The position numbers were made by a program, and so were the translations under genes. This document shows, in pieces, positions 1-5,688 of a stretch of DNA of 7,413 nt. The notes beneath the pieces were generated by a model. That model did no database searches and was not told the origin of the DNA. It saw nothing but the letters and a program-made list of their open reading frames with translations. The stretch's first letter is position 1. Every line of letters begins with the position of its first letter. Origin of the DNA: Patescibacteria group bacterium (GTDB lineage Bacteria > Patescibacteriota > Dojkabacteria > SC72 > T1SED10-24); the NCBI GenBank assembly GCA_007136035.1, contig SLHS01000089.1, positions 1 to 7,413 of the forward strand. The letters run 5' to 3'.

Positions 1-1265
1 AGACTTTGATCATGGGTATCTTTGAATTCAAAATCTTTAACAAAATTTCTAAATTCTTTTTCCAAAATTTTTTTCTTCTTGGGAATTTCAAAACTCAATA
101 CTTCTCTCATAGCATAAATCTGCAAAAGCTCCTTTGCCAAAGCCTGTGCATCCACTTTAACTTTCTTCTTTGCTCTTTTCCAAGAACCACTATGCAAAGT
201 TGTTAAAATTGGAATCCTACCTCTACCTCCCAGATATTTAGTTACTTTTTGATTTTGAGAAAGAGGTACAAGCAATTTGTCTTTGTTTGCATAACGTATT
301 TCGATATATGTATCATCTTTTTCTTCAATTACTCTTTCAAAAATACCAATACCATGATCCTCATGAACGACAAAATCACCAGGTAAAATTTGCTTTAGCC
401 AATCACCTTGTCCAAGATCTACCTTACCAAAGAGTTCATAATCAGATAGCACAAGTATCTTAAGTTCTTTATTCACAAAACCTTTTTCAAGAAAATTTGG
501 AATTAAGAGATACTTTCTTTCTCCAAAAATATTTTCAACTCCTTTAATCTCCCTACTTGAACAAATAATTTGATAACCTTTGTTTATGTAGTCATCTACC
601 ACCTTGAGTAGAACATTTTTATTGTTCAAATAGTAATCCAAACTTGGAATATTTCGAAAACCAAGGTCAAAGGAAGGATATCCATGATCAATTTGTAGAT
701 TCTCGTCTTGGAGAAAAACCAATGGGTATACTACTTTTTTCAAACCCGGGCTAAAGGTTAAAATCTCAACATCTTCGAAAAGAACTATTTCGAAACTTTT
801 TAAGGATTTAATTTTTTGAAAGCTATTACTATCAACAACATCTATATTTTCAACAATATTTTCCAAAAAACTAACTCGAACAGGATTAGAAAAATTGAAA
901 GGCCAAAAAATTAAAACATCACCCAAAAAAGAATACTCCCCTTTTTGCCAAATTCTACGCACTCTCTCAAATCCCGCTCTATCAAGGTTTTCTACCTTGA
1001 ATTCTTCTGATTCACAGCAAGATATTGAATTAATCTCACTCTTTGCGTAACTTTCAATAACATTAGGTAGTTTATCCCCTTCACATATCACAATATCAAA
1101 AGAATTCCCTATGATTTTACTCAACATATCACCAACAATTTTAACCAGATGATTAGGAAGATTTTTAAAAACAACAGGCTTACTTTGTAAATTCTGAAGC
1201 TTTTCTTTAACAAAATTCGCATTTAATTTCTTAGAGACAAAATCTTCAAGATTGTTTGGAGACAT
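1..1265 (-). CDS. mfd: Transcription-repair coupling factor Mfd, N-terminal 421 codons (cut by the window edge)
   Basis: Mfd is a DNA translocase that pushes stalled RNA polymerase off DNA and recruits UvrA for nucleotide excision repair. Starting at ATG 1265, the frame stays open to the window edge and stops just before the helicase motor, ending in DTHDQS where the family has a TPDQ-type motif. Visible parts: a short degenerate D1a (about 1-93), the UvrB-like D2 (about 94-150, with LDRAGFERV and KGEYSFLGD), a compressed D1b, D3 (about 197-282, GFRNIP and KGFVNKELKILVLSDYELFG), then the CarD-like RNA-polymerase-interacting domain (about 292-350, GDFVVHEDHGIGIFERV, LLVPLSQ, KYLGG) and the relay-helix region (WKRAKKKVKVDAQALAKELL). 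The polymerase-interacting domain begins near residue 296, roughly 180 residues earlier than in E. coli Mfd. The start lies 12 bases after the pth stop with no Shine-Dalgarno. Identification is firm; the motor part lies outside the window. Confidence 0.93.
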   Translation of the reverse strand, partial: MSPNNLEDFVSKKLNANFVKEKLQNLQSKPVVFKNLPNHLVKIVGDMLSKIIGNSFDIVICEGDKLPNVIESYAKSEINSISCCESEEFKVENLDRAGFERVRRIWQKGEYSFLGDVLIFWPFNFSNPVRVSFLENIVENIDVVDSNSFQKIKSLKSFEIVLFEDVEILTFSPGLKKVVYPLVFLQDENLQIDHGYPSFDLGFRNIPSLDYYLNNKNVLLKVVDDYINKGYQIICSSREIKGVENIFGERKYLLIPNFLEKGFVNKELKILVLSDYELFGKVDLGQGDWLKQILPGDFVVHEDHGIGIFERVIEEKDDTYIEIRYANKDKLLVPLSQNQKVTKYLGGRGRIPILTTLHSGSWKRAKKKVKVDAQALAKELLQIYAMREVLSFEIPKKKKILEKEFRNFVKDFEFKDTHDQS

Positions 1266-1277
1266 AATGAAAAAGTA

Positions 1278-1838
1278 CTACACAGTTATACTAAACCTTA
1301 GCTTTTTTATGGACTCTAATATAGCTTCATCTAAGGTTTCCAACTCTTCCTTACTATATTTTTTCAACACATAGTCTTCACCTGGAATGTCTTTATCTTC
1401 TCGATTATCAATTCCAATTCTAACAGTCAAGAAATCAACCGTTTTCAAATAACGAAATATACTTAACAAACCTCTATGCCCCTTTGGATTTTTACCTCGA
1501 ACTATTTTGTAACTACCCAATTTAATATCTAAATCATCATAAAAAAGTACAAAGTTTTTCTCTATGTTTACTTCAAATTTTTTTACTAACTGTTCAACTG
1601 CTTCACCAGAATTATTCATAAATGTATGTGGTTTTGCCAAAACAAATTTTGATTGCAAAGTTGACCTACCAATAGATATGAAAGAATTTGTATATTTGTC
1701 TAATTCCCAATCACCTACATCATATGCCCTAGTATAACCCAGAGATTCCCTAAATTTGTCTACAGCTTTAAAACCCGCATTGTGGGGGGTATTTTCATAT
1801 TTTTCACCTGGATTTCCAAGTCCTACAAAAAGCAACAT
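1278..1838 (-). CDS. pth: Peptidyl-tRNA hydrolase (Pth family) with an altered active-site loop
   Basis: Pth cleaves the ester bond of peptidyl-tRNAs that drop off the ribosome, recycling tRNA in the cytoplasm. The 186-residue length is typical. Family marks are GLGNPG at 6-11 (Asn9 = E. coli Asn10), HNAGF with His19 (= catalytic His20), PHTFMNNSG at 70-78 (Met74/Asn75 = Met67/Asn68), YDDLD with Asp101 (= Asp93) and RIGI at 140-143. Two departures stand out: the usual TRHN is TPHN (Pro18), and the GHNGL loop reads GHRGL, so the Asn114 equivalent is Arg122 while His121 is kept. The gene sits between ybeY (16-base gap) and mfd (12-base gap) and is probably cotranscribed with both; no Shine-Dalgarno is evident before ATG 1838. 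Family membership is certain. Whether activity is normal is open because Asn114 helps bind substrate in the E. coli enzyme. Confidence 0.95.
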   Translation of the reverse strand: MLLFVGLGNPGEKYENTPHNAGFKAVDKFRESLGYTRAYDVGDWELDKYTNSFISIGRSTLQSKFVLAKPHTFMNNSGEAVEQLVKKFEVNIEKNFVLFYDDLDIKLGSYKIVRGKNPKGHRGLLSIFRYLKTVDFLTVRIGIDNREDKDIPGEDYVLKKYSKEELETLDEAILESIKKLRFSITV

Positions 1839-1854
1839 TTCAAAAATTGCTAAA

Positions 1855-2259
1855 TTATTTCTCTAATATATCATAAAATTCTTTAAGATATTTTTCTTGA
1901 AGTTTAAAGATTTCTTCATCAACACTATCTTCATAAAAATATCCTTTATGATCATACCCTTTTATATGTAAAACTCCATGTATTATCATTCGAATAATCT
2001 CTTTTTCAAAATTCTTGAAACTCTTCTTTATATATTCAGAACAAATATAAATTTCAGCGAGTTCTTCAGATATTTTAAAAGAAAGAACATCTGTAATCTC
2101 ATCCTTACCTCTGAAATTTTTGTTTAACTTTTTCATCTCTTCTTCAGAGATAAATACAACATTAACAAGCACTTCTTTCTGTTTGGGGAACAACTTTTCT
2201 AGAGCTTTCTCTAAATCTTTTTTCTCAAAAAAAACAACATTAAAAACTTCAAATTTCAT
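1855..2259 (-). CDS. ybeY: Endoribonuclease YbeY (rRNA maturation factor)
   Basis: YbeY is a zinc-dependent single-strand endoribonuclease involved in 16S rRNA 3'-end maturation and 70S quality control. The 134-residue protein carries the full metal motif HGVLHIKGYDH at 94-104, with His94, His98 and His104 as ligands, and the conserved upstream block NFRGKDEITDVLSF at 48-61, whose Arg50 matches the conserved arginine of the family. The gene is slightly shorter than the E. coli protein (about 155 residues), lacking mainly terminal extensions. It overlaps the end of yqeY by 11 bases and has a good Shine-Dalgarno (AAGGAT) 7 bases ahead of ATG 2259, inside the yqeY coding sequence, which supports this start. 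Its place beside rpsU and pth fits a translation-maintenance operon. Confidence 0.95.
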   Translation of the reverse strand: MKFEVFNVVFFEKKDLEKALEKLFPKQKEVLVNVVFISEEEMKKLNKNFRGKDEITDVLSFKISEELAEIYICSEYIKKSFKNFEKEIIRMIIHGVLHIKGYDHKGYFYEDSVDEEIFKLQEKYLKEFYDILEK

Positions 2260-2698
2260 TCAAAACATCCTTCACTATGTTATTAACCAAACCACCATCC
2301 GCTTTACCTTGTAGTTCTTTCATTACTACACCCATCACTTTACCAATATCTCTAGGACCTTGTGCTCCGAGTTCTTTTGCTTTTTTTTCAACAAAATCCC
2401 TAATTTCTGACTCATCCATAAGTTTTGGTAAATATGCTTCTAAAATTCCAAGCTGAACCTTTTCTTTTTCTGCCAAATCGTCTCTACCAGCCTGTTGATA
2501 TTCTTCATAAGCGTCTTTAAGTTTTTTGGCTTCTTTTCTAATAATATTTTCTTGGGATTTTTCATCAAGGTCTTCACCCTTTTCAATCTGAGCATTTTTT
2601 AACGAAGCAAGCGCCATTTTAAGAATATCTACCTTTGAAGTATCCTTTGCTTTGACAGCTTCAATCATATCCTTACGAATTTTTTCAGTAAGAGTCAT
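2249..2698 (-). CDS. yqeY: GatB/YqeY domain protein
   Basis: This 149-residue protein belongs to the GatB/YqeY family, related to the helical tail of the GatB subunit of aspartyl/glutamyl-tRNA amidotransferase; the precise role of stand-alone YqeY is not settled. Family landmarks run the full length: an N-terminal LTEKIRKDMIEAVKAKD stretch, LKNAQIEKG near 33-41, YQQAGRDDLAEKEK at 67-80, ILEAYLPK at 85-92, and the C-terminal DIGKVMGVVMKELQGKADG at 117-135 followed by LVNNIVKDVL. Coding follows rpsU after an 18-base gap, a linkage seen in many bacteria, and its TGA stop overlaps the ybeY start. No Shine-Dalgarno precedes ATG 2698; the family's usual N-terminus supports this start. Length matches the family (about 147-150). 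Confidence 0.94.
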   Translation of the reverse strand: MTLTEKIRKDMIEAVKAKDTSKVDILKMALASLKNAQIEKGEDLDEKSQENIIRKEAKKLKDAYEEYQQAGRDDLAEKEKVQLGILEAYLPKLMDESEIRDFVEKKAKELGAQGPRDIGKVMGVVMKELQGKADGGLVNNIVKDVLNEI

Positions 2699-2716
2699 AA
2701 ATTCAGAAAAAACAAG

Positions 2717-2920
2717 TTACTTTCTTGCTCTCCTAGTTGCAGTCCTTCTTCTTCTTTTCATCTTTGCCCATTCTCTCCTCTTTTCAATATCAAACTCTGA
2801 GCGCTTGGTTCTGTATTGCTTCAACCTTAAAGTTTCTAATATCTTCTCCCTCATAACTTCACGATGAAGCCTTTTTAAAGCAGAATCAATATTTTCGTTT
2901 TGGTGTACTATTACAGCCAT
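2717..2920 (-). CDS. rpsU: 30S ribosomal protein S21 (bS21)
   Basis: bS21 is a small, very basic protein of the 30S platform near the anti-Shine-Dalgarno end of 16S rRNA and supports initiation. The 67-residue product shows the family pattern: N-terminal AVIVHQNENIDSALKRLHREV, the central EKILETLRLKQY helix, and an arginine-rich tail from about 47 (REWAKMKRRRRTATRRARK). The acidic/basic distribution and length match bS21. It is the first gene after a 74-base gap that contains a strong promoter-like sequence, so it probably heads the unit rpsU-yqeY-ybeY-pth-mfd. A weak GAAGAA stretch lies just ahead of ATG 2920. bS21 is absent from some reduced bacteria, so its presence is worth noting for placing the organism. 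Confidence 0.95.
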   Translation of the reverse strand: MAVIVHQNENIDSALKRLHREVMREKILETLRLKQYRTKRSEFDIEKRREWAKMKRRRRTATRRARK

Positions 2921-2955
2921 TAATTCTTCAAATAAATATATTATATTAGCACGAG

Positions 2956-2985
2956 ATTATATCATAACTGAGCAGAGCATTACAA
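2956..2985 (-). promoter_or_regulatory. Promoter upstream of rpsU (extended -10)
   Basis: On the minus strand a perfect TATAAT lies at 2961-2956, preceded by TG with one spacer base (TGATATAAT), i.e. an extended -10. A -35-like TTGTAA at 2985-2980 sits 18 bases upstream. Transcription would start near 2949, giving a short leader of about 28 bases before the rpsU ATG. It is in the largest gap of the minus-strand run apart from the rpsB upstream region, which supports a separate start for the rpsU-yqeY-ybeY-pth-mfd unit. Based on sigma-70-type consensus only. Confidence 0.6.
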
Positions 2986-2994
2986 AAAAACCTT

Positions 2995-3237
2995 TTAATC
3001 TGACATTATCAATTTTTCATAAACTATATCATAGCATTCTAAAGCCCTTTCATTTTCACCCAAATCAAAGCAAAAATCTGCTTTTTCCATATATATTTCC
3101 AAATCCTCTGGATTTAATTTTATAGCTTCATCAAAACATTCCAACGTACCTTCAATATCACCCTTATCACCTAAACCTTTTGCTTTTTCAATATAGTAGT
3201 TGGCATTTAAAGTCTCTTGAAGTTTAGCCTCAACCAT
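2995..3237 (-). CDS. Small TPR-repeat protein, function unknown
   Basis: An 80-residue protein (82 if the in-frame GTG at 3243 is used; ATG 3237 is preferred as the commoner codon, neither has a clear Shine-Dalgarno). Apart from a short N-terminus it is made of tetratricopeptide-like repeats: one at about 14-47 with the signature spacing AKGLGDKGDIEGTLECFDEA followed by IKLNPED, and a second at about 48-77 (YMEKADFCFDLGENERALECYD). The NP-x-D/E turn after helix B and the A/G/Y positions are classic TPR. No signal peptide or membrane segment is seen. TPR units generally bind peptides or partner proteins, so an adaptor role is plausible, but no partner can be named. It lies 18 bases after rseP and before the rpsU promoter, so it is probably the last gene of the rpsB unit. 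Two repeats alone is small for a stable TPR fold; dimerisation is possible. Confidence 0.8.
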   Translation of the reverse strand: MVEAKLQETLNANYYIEKAKGLGDKGDIEGTLECFDEAIKLNPEDLEIYMEKADFCFDLGENERALECYDIVYEKLIMSD

Positions 3238-3255
3238 AAGCACGAACGTTGCTTT

Positions 3256-4395
3256 TTAATTAAAAAGTTCCCTCAATCTTTCAAAATACACAACATCTTT
3301 AAGGAGAACTGCCGCCATCAAAAGAAGTAAAAGCACAAAACTAATTTGGATAGCCCAAGCCTCAAACTTTTTGTTTAAAGGTCTTTTAAATATTAGTTCT
3401 GGCAAAATCATAATCGCTCTACCCCCATCAAGTGCAGGAATAGGTAGAAGGTTAATAATTCCAATTGAGAGTGATATATCCGCAACAATACCAACCATAG
3501 GTCTCCATCCCATATCTCGAAGATAGTCAATGACAACATAAAGACCAACAGGACCAGATACACTCATCGCAACTTGCTCATAATCTCCCGTTTCTGAAGC
3601 CTCTGAAAAAAGCTCACCTATTGCCGTTCCAAATATCTTACCCCAATTTAAAACATGAACAAAACCAACCAAAGATCTTTGCCAACCAACATATTCTATA
3701 TATGGGAAAAAATTCTGAAAATACATAATACCTATTCTACCCTCATCACTAACAGCAACAATATACTCTTCACATTCATTCTCAACACAAACTTCAATAG
3801 CTATATCTTTTCCTACATTTCCACTAATTTTTTCTACAACCTGAGAAGAAAGGACAATTTCTTCCCCATTTATACTTCTAATAACTCCCTTCTCTGGAAA
3901 ACCAGCTAACTGTGCAGATTCTCCATCAATCAGGCCTTCATATCTAACCTCTTCATCAAAGATTTCCCTTTCCATGTTACCTACAACAGGGTCAAAATTG
4001 TCAAAGCTAGGATCAAGACCAAACTGAAATGACATTGATGCAAGAAGAATGTAGAAAATACCTACAGCAAGAAAAAGATTCATTAGAACACCAGAAAGTA
4101 TTATGAAAAGTTTTACAATGGGCTTTTGATTAACAAGACTTCTTGGGTCAGTATCTTCGACTTCGCTATCAAATTCTTCACCCTTAATCTTATTAAATCC
4201 TCCTAAAGGAAGAGCCCTAATACTGTATATTGTTTCTCCAACTTTTCTGGAATATATTTTCGGTCCTAAACCAATTGCAAATTCTTCTACATAAACTTTT
4301 GTAAGTTTACAAGCGATTAAATGTCCAAGTTCATGAACAAATATCACTATACCCAAAATTACAAGAATTATTATCAAATTCAAAAGAAAAACCAT
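3256..4395 (-). CDS. rseP: RIP metalloprotease RseP (site-2 protease, M50)
   Basis: RseP-type site-2 proteases cut transmembrane segments of substrates such as anti-sigma factors and leftover signal peptides within the inner membrane. The 379-residue protein opens with a transmembrane helix (about 4-20) running into the zinc motif HELGH at 21-25. There follow the G-L-G-P-K block (42-46) and ALPLGGF (61-67), a second membrane helix at about 94-119, one PDZ domain (about 150-215, with ESAQLAGF and RSINGEEI), SGPVGLY at 280-286, the second catalytic motif NLLPIPALDGG at 315-325 supplying the third zinc ligand Asp323, and a last membrane helix at about 349-365. A single PDZ domain is the Gram-positive/RasP-like layout rather than the double PDZ of E. 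coli. It follows frr by 17 bases without a Shine-Dalgarno. The frr-rseP linkage is common, though uppS, cdsA and dxr that often lie between are absent. Confidence 0.95.
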   Translation of the reverse strand: MVFLLNLIIILVILGIVIFVHELGHLIACKLTKVYVEEFAIGLGPKIYSRKVGETIYSIRALPLGGFNKIKGEEFDSEVEDTDPRSLVNQKPIVKLFIILSGVLMNLFLAVGIFYILLASMSFQFGLDPSFDNFDPVVGNMEREIFDEEVRYEGLIDGESAQLAGFPEKGVIRSINGEEIVLSSQVVEKISGNVGKDIAIEVCVENECEEYIVAVSDEGRIGIMYFQNFFPYIEYVGWQRSLVGFVHVLNWGKIFGTAIGELFSEASETGDYEQVAMSVSGPVGLYVVIDYLRDMGWRPMVGIVADISLSIGIINLLPIPALDGGRAIMILPELIFKRPLNKKFEAWAIQISFVLLLLLMAAVLLKDVVYFERLRELFN

Positions 4396-4412
4396 AGTTA
4401 AAAAATTTGAAA

Positions 4413-4958
4413 TTAAACTGTCATCAACTCTTCTTCTTTATTTTTCATAAGTTCTGCAATTTGCTCATTGGCCTGTTTAACCTCTTTCTCAACATCTTCT
4501 TTTTGCCTTTTGGCATCATCCTCAGATAAACCACTTTCCTTTAAGGATTCTATCTCTTTCATAGCTTTTTGGCGAACATTACGAACTCCTACTCTAGCAA
4601 GTTCAGCTCTATCTTTCATAACTTTTACATATTCCTGCCTTCTTTCTTCATTTAAGTCTGGGACTGAAACTCTAACAGTATCTCCTTCAACCGAAGCTGA
4701 AAGACCCAAATTTGAAGAAAGCAGGGCCTTAGAAACATTTTCAACTAGATTCTTATCCCAAGGCTGAACAAGCAAAGATTTAACATCAGAAACACTTATC
4801 GTAGCGATACTCTTCAAAACCATATCAGAACCGTATGCACTAACTTTTACATTTTCTATGAGTTCGGGAGAAGCTCTTCCAGTACGAATGCGAGCAAAAT
4901 CGTCTATTAATGAATCTATAACTCTTTGTATTTCTTTCTGTACATCCATATCGTTCAT
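4413..4958 (-). CDS. frr: Ribosome recycling factor
   Basis: RRF, with EF-G, splits post-termination ribosomes so that subunits can be reused. The 181-residue protein is near the standard 185 and shows the two-domain family pattern: an N-terminal helix with RTGRASPELIENVKVSAYGS (about 25-44), the domain II beta region with ISVSDVKSLLVQPWDKNLV (about 54-72), NLGLSASVEGDTVRVSVPDL (83-102) and the long C-terminal helices with NEERRQEYVK, RVGVRNVRQKAMKEIE and an acidic/basic tail. The start at ATG 4958 is backed by a strong Shine-Dalgarno (AGGAGA, 4972-4967) that overlaps the last codons of tsf; the tsf stop is only 4 bases ahead, so the two are probably translationally coupled. In most bacteria pyrH lies between tsf and frr; here it does not. 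Confidence 0.97.
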   Translation of the reverse strand: MNDMDVQKEIQRVIDSLIDDFARIRTGRASPELIENVKVSAYGSDMVLKSIATISVSDVKSLLVQPWDKNLVENVSKALLSSNLGLSASVEGDTVRVSVPDLNEERRQEYVKVMKDRAELARVGVRNVRQKAMKEIESLKESGLSEDDAKRQKEDVEKEVKQANEQIAELMKNKEEELMTV

Positions 4959-4962
4959 TATA

Positions 4963-5688
4963 TCAATCTCCTAACTTCCAAAGCAACATTCGCCTTATTG
5001 TTATCGGCTCGCCCAATTGTTGTACAGCCTCATCCAAAAGAGATTGCATGGTTTTGGTCTCGTCTTTAAACCAAGATTGTTCAAGAAGACATTTTTCTTT
5101 GTAATACTTTTCAAATTTACCATCAATAATTTTGTCCCAAATTTTTTCCGGTTTACCTTCCTCTTTGAGTTCTTTTTCGAAAAGTTCCTTCAATTCTTCA
5201 GATCTCTCTATCGGAATATCTTCCTTTGAAATATATTCTGGGCTCATGGCTGCAACCTGCATAGCTACTTCATGAACAAAAGCTCGGAATTTTTCGTTAC
5301 GAGCAACAAAATCTGTCATACAGGTAACCTCGACCAAAGCCGCTGTTTTTTGATCAGTACCATGAACATACGCATCTATGATTCCGTCTTTTACGCTGCA
5401 AGTTTTTTCAACGTCACAAACATCTCCTTCCCAACCACGTTCTTTAATTATGGCAAGAGCTTTTTCAAAATCTTTACCTGCATCTTCAAAAGCCACTTTA
5501 CACAAACCTATTTTTGCTCCAGTAATATCATGAAGACGACCAACAACATCACTACGTTCGTTAACATATTCTATTGCTTTTTTCATATCACCACCACTAT
5601 GTACTAATGCCTCCTTGCAAAGAGCCATTCCAGCCGATGTCTTTTCACGTAATTTTTTAATATCCTCTATTGAAACCTTACTCATCAT
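4963..5688 (-). CDS. tsf: Elongation factor Ts with two tandem N-terminal UBA-like domains
   Basis: EF-Ts is the nucleotide exchange factor that releases GDP from EF-Tu. The 241-residue protein has the usual N-terminal UBA/TS-N domain (about 5-46: IKKLREKTSAGMALCKEAL, GGDMKKAIEYV) and then a second copy of the same pattern (about 48-87: VGRLHDITGAKIGLCKVAF, GKDFEKALAIIKERGW). The core follows: KDGIIDAYVHG, ALVEVTCMTDFVARNE with the EF-Tu-contacting TDFVARN at 125-131, and a single C-terminal subdomain containing KIIDGKFEKYYKE and LLEQSWFKD, ending ITIRRMLLWKLGD. The core resembles the short EF-Ts type (about 196 residues in Thermus); the extra UBA unit explains most of the added length. The start is ATG 5688 or the adjacent ATG 5685 (MSKVS), both inside the rpsB end, so the genes overlap by 11 or 8 bases and are likely translationally coupled. 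It ends on TGA, 4 bases before frr. Confidence 0.96.
   Translation of the reverse strand: MMSKVSIEDIKKLREKTSAGMALCKEALVHSGGDMKKAIEYVNERSDVVGRLHDITGAKIGLCKVAFEDAGKDFEKALAIIKERGWEGDVCDVEKTCSVKDGIIDAYVHGTDQKTAALVEVTCMTDFVARNEKFRAFVHEVAMQVAAMSPEYISKEDIPIERSEELKELFEKELKEEGKPEKIWDKIIDGKFEKYYKEKCLLEQSWFKDETKTMQSLLDEAVQQLGEPITIRRMLLWKLGD
4967..4972 (-). promoter_or_regulatory. Shine-Dalgarno of frr inside the tsf 3' end
   Basis: AGGAGA on the minus strand, 8 bases before the frr ATG. The same bases encode the Gly-Asp end of EF-Ts. It fixes the frr start and confirms that TGA at 4965-4963 is a real stop for tsf. Confidence 0.75.

Noticed and set aside
2980..2996. AAAAGG followed by seven T after the TPR gene as a terminator.
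   Set aside because: No stem with a workable loop precedes the T run; the region is better explained as the -35 area of the rpsU promoter.
5272..5607. Plus-strand 111-codon open frame opposite tsf.
   Set aside because: Lies wholly opposite a firmly identified gene, has low-complexity Phe/Asn/Thr-rich composition typical of antisense of AT-rich DNA and no recognisable domain. The same holds for the plus-strand frames opposite rpsB, frr, rseP, ybeY and rpsU.
4963..5688. Possible UGA recoding (Gracilibacteria/Absconditabacteria code).
   Set aside because: TGA ends tsf and yqeY at the positions expected for their families, with the next gene starting at once; no in-frame TGA is needed in any gene.
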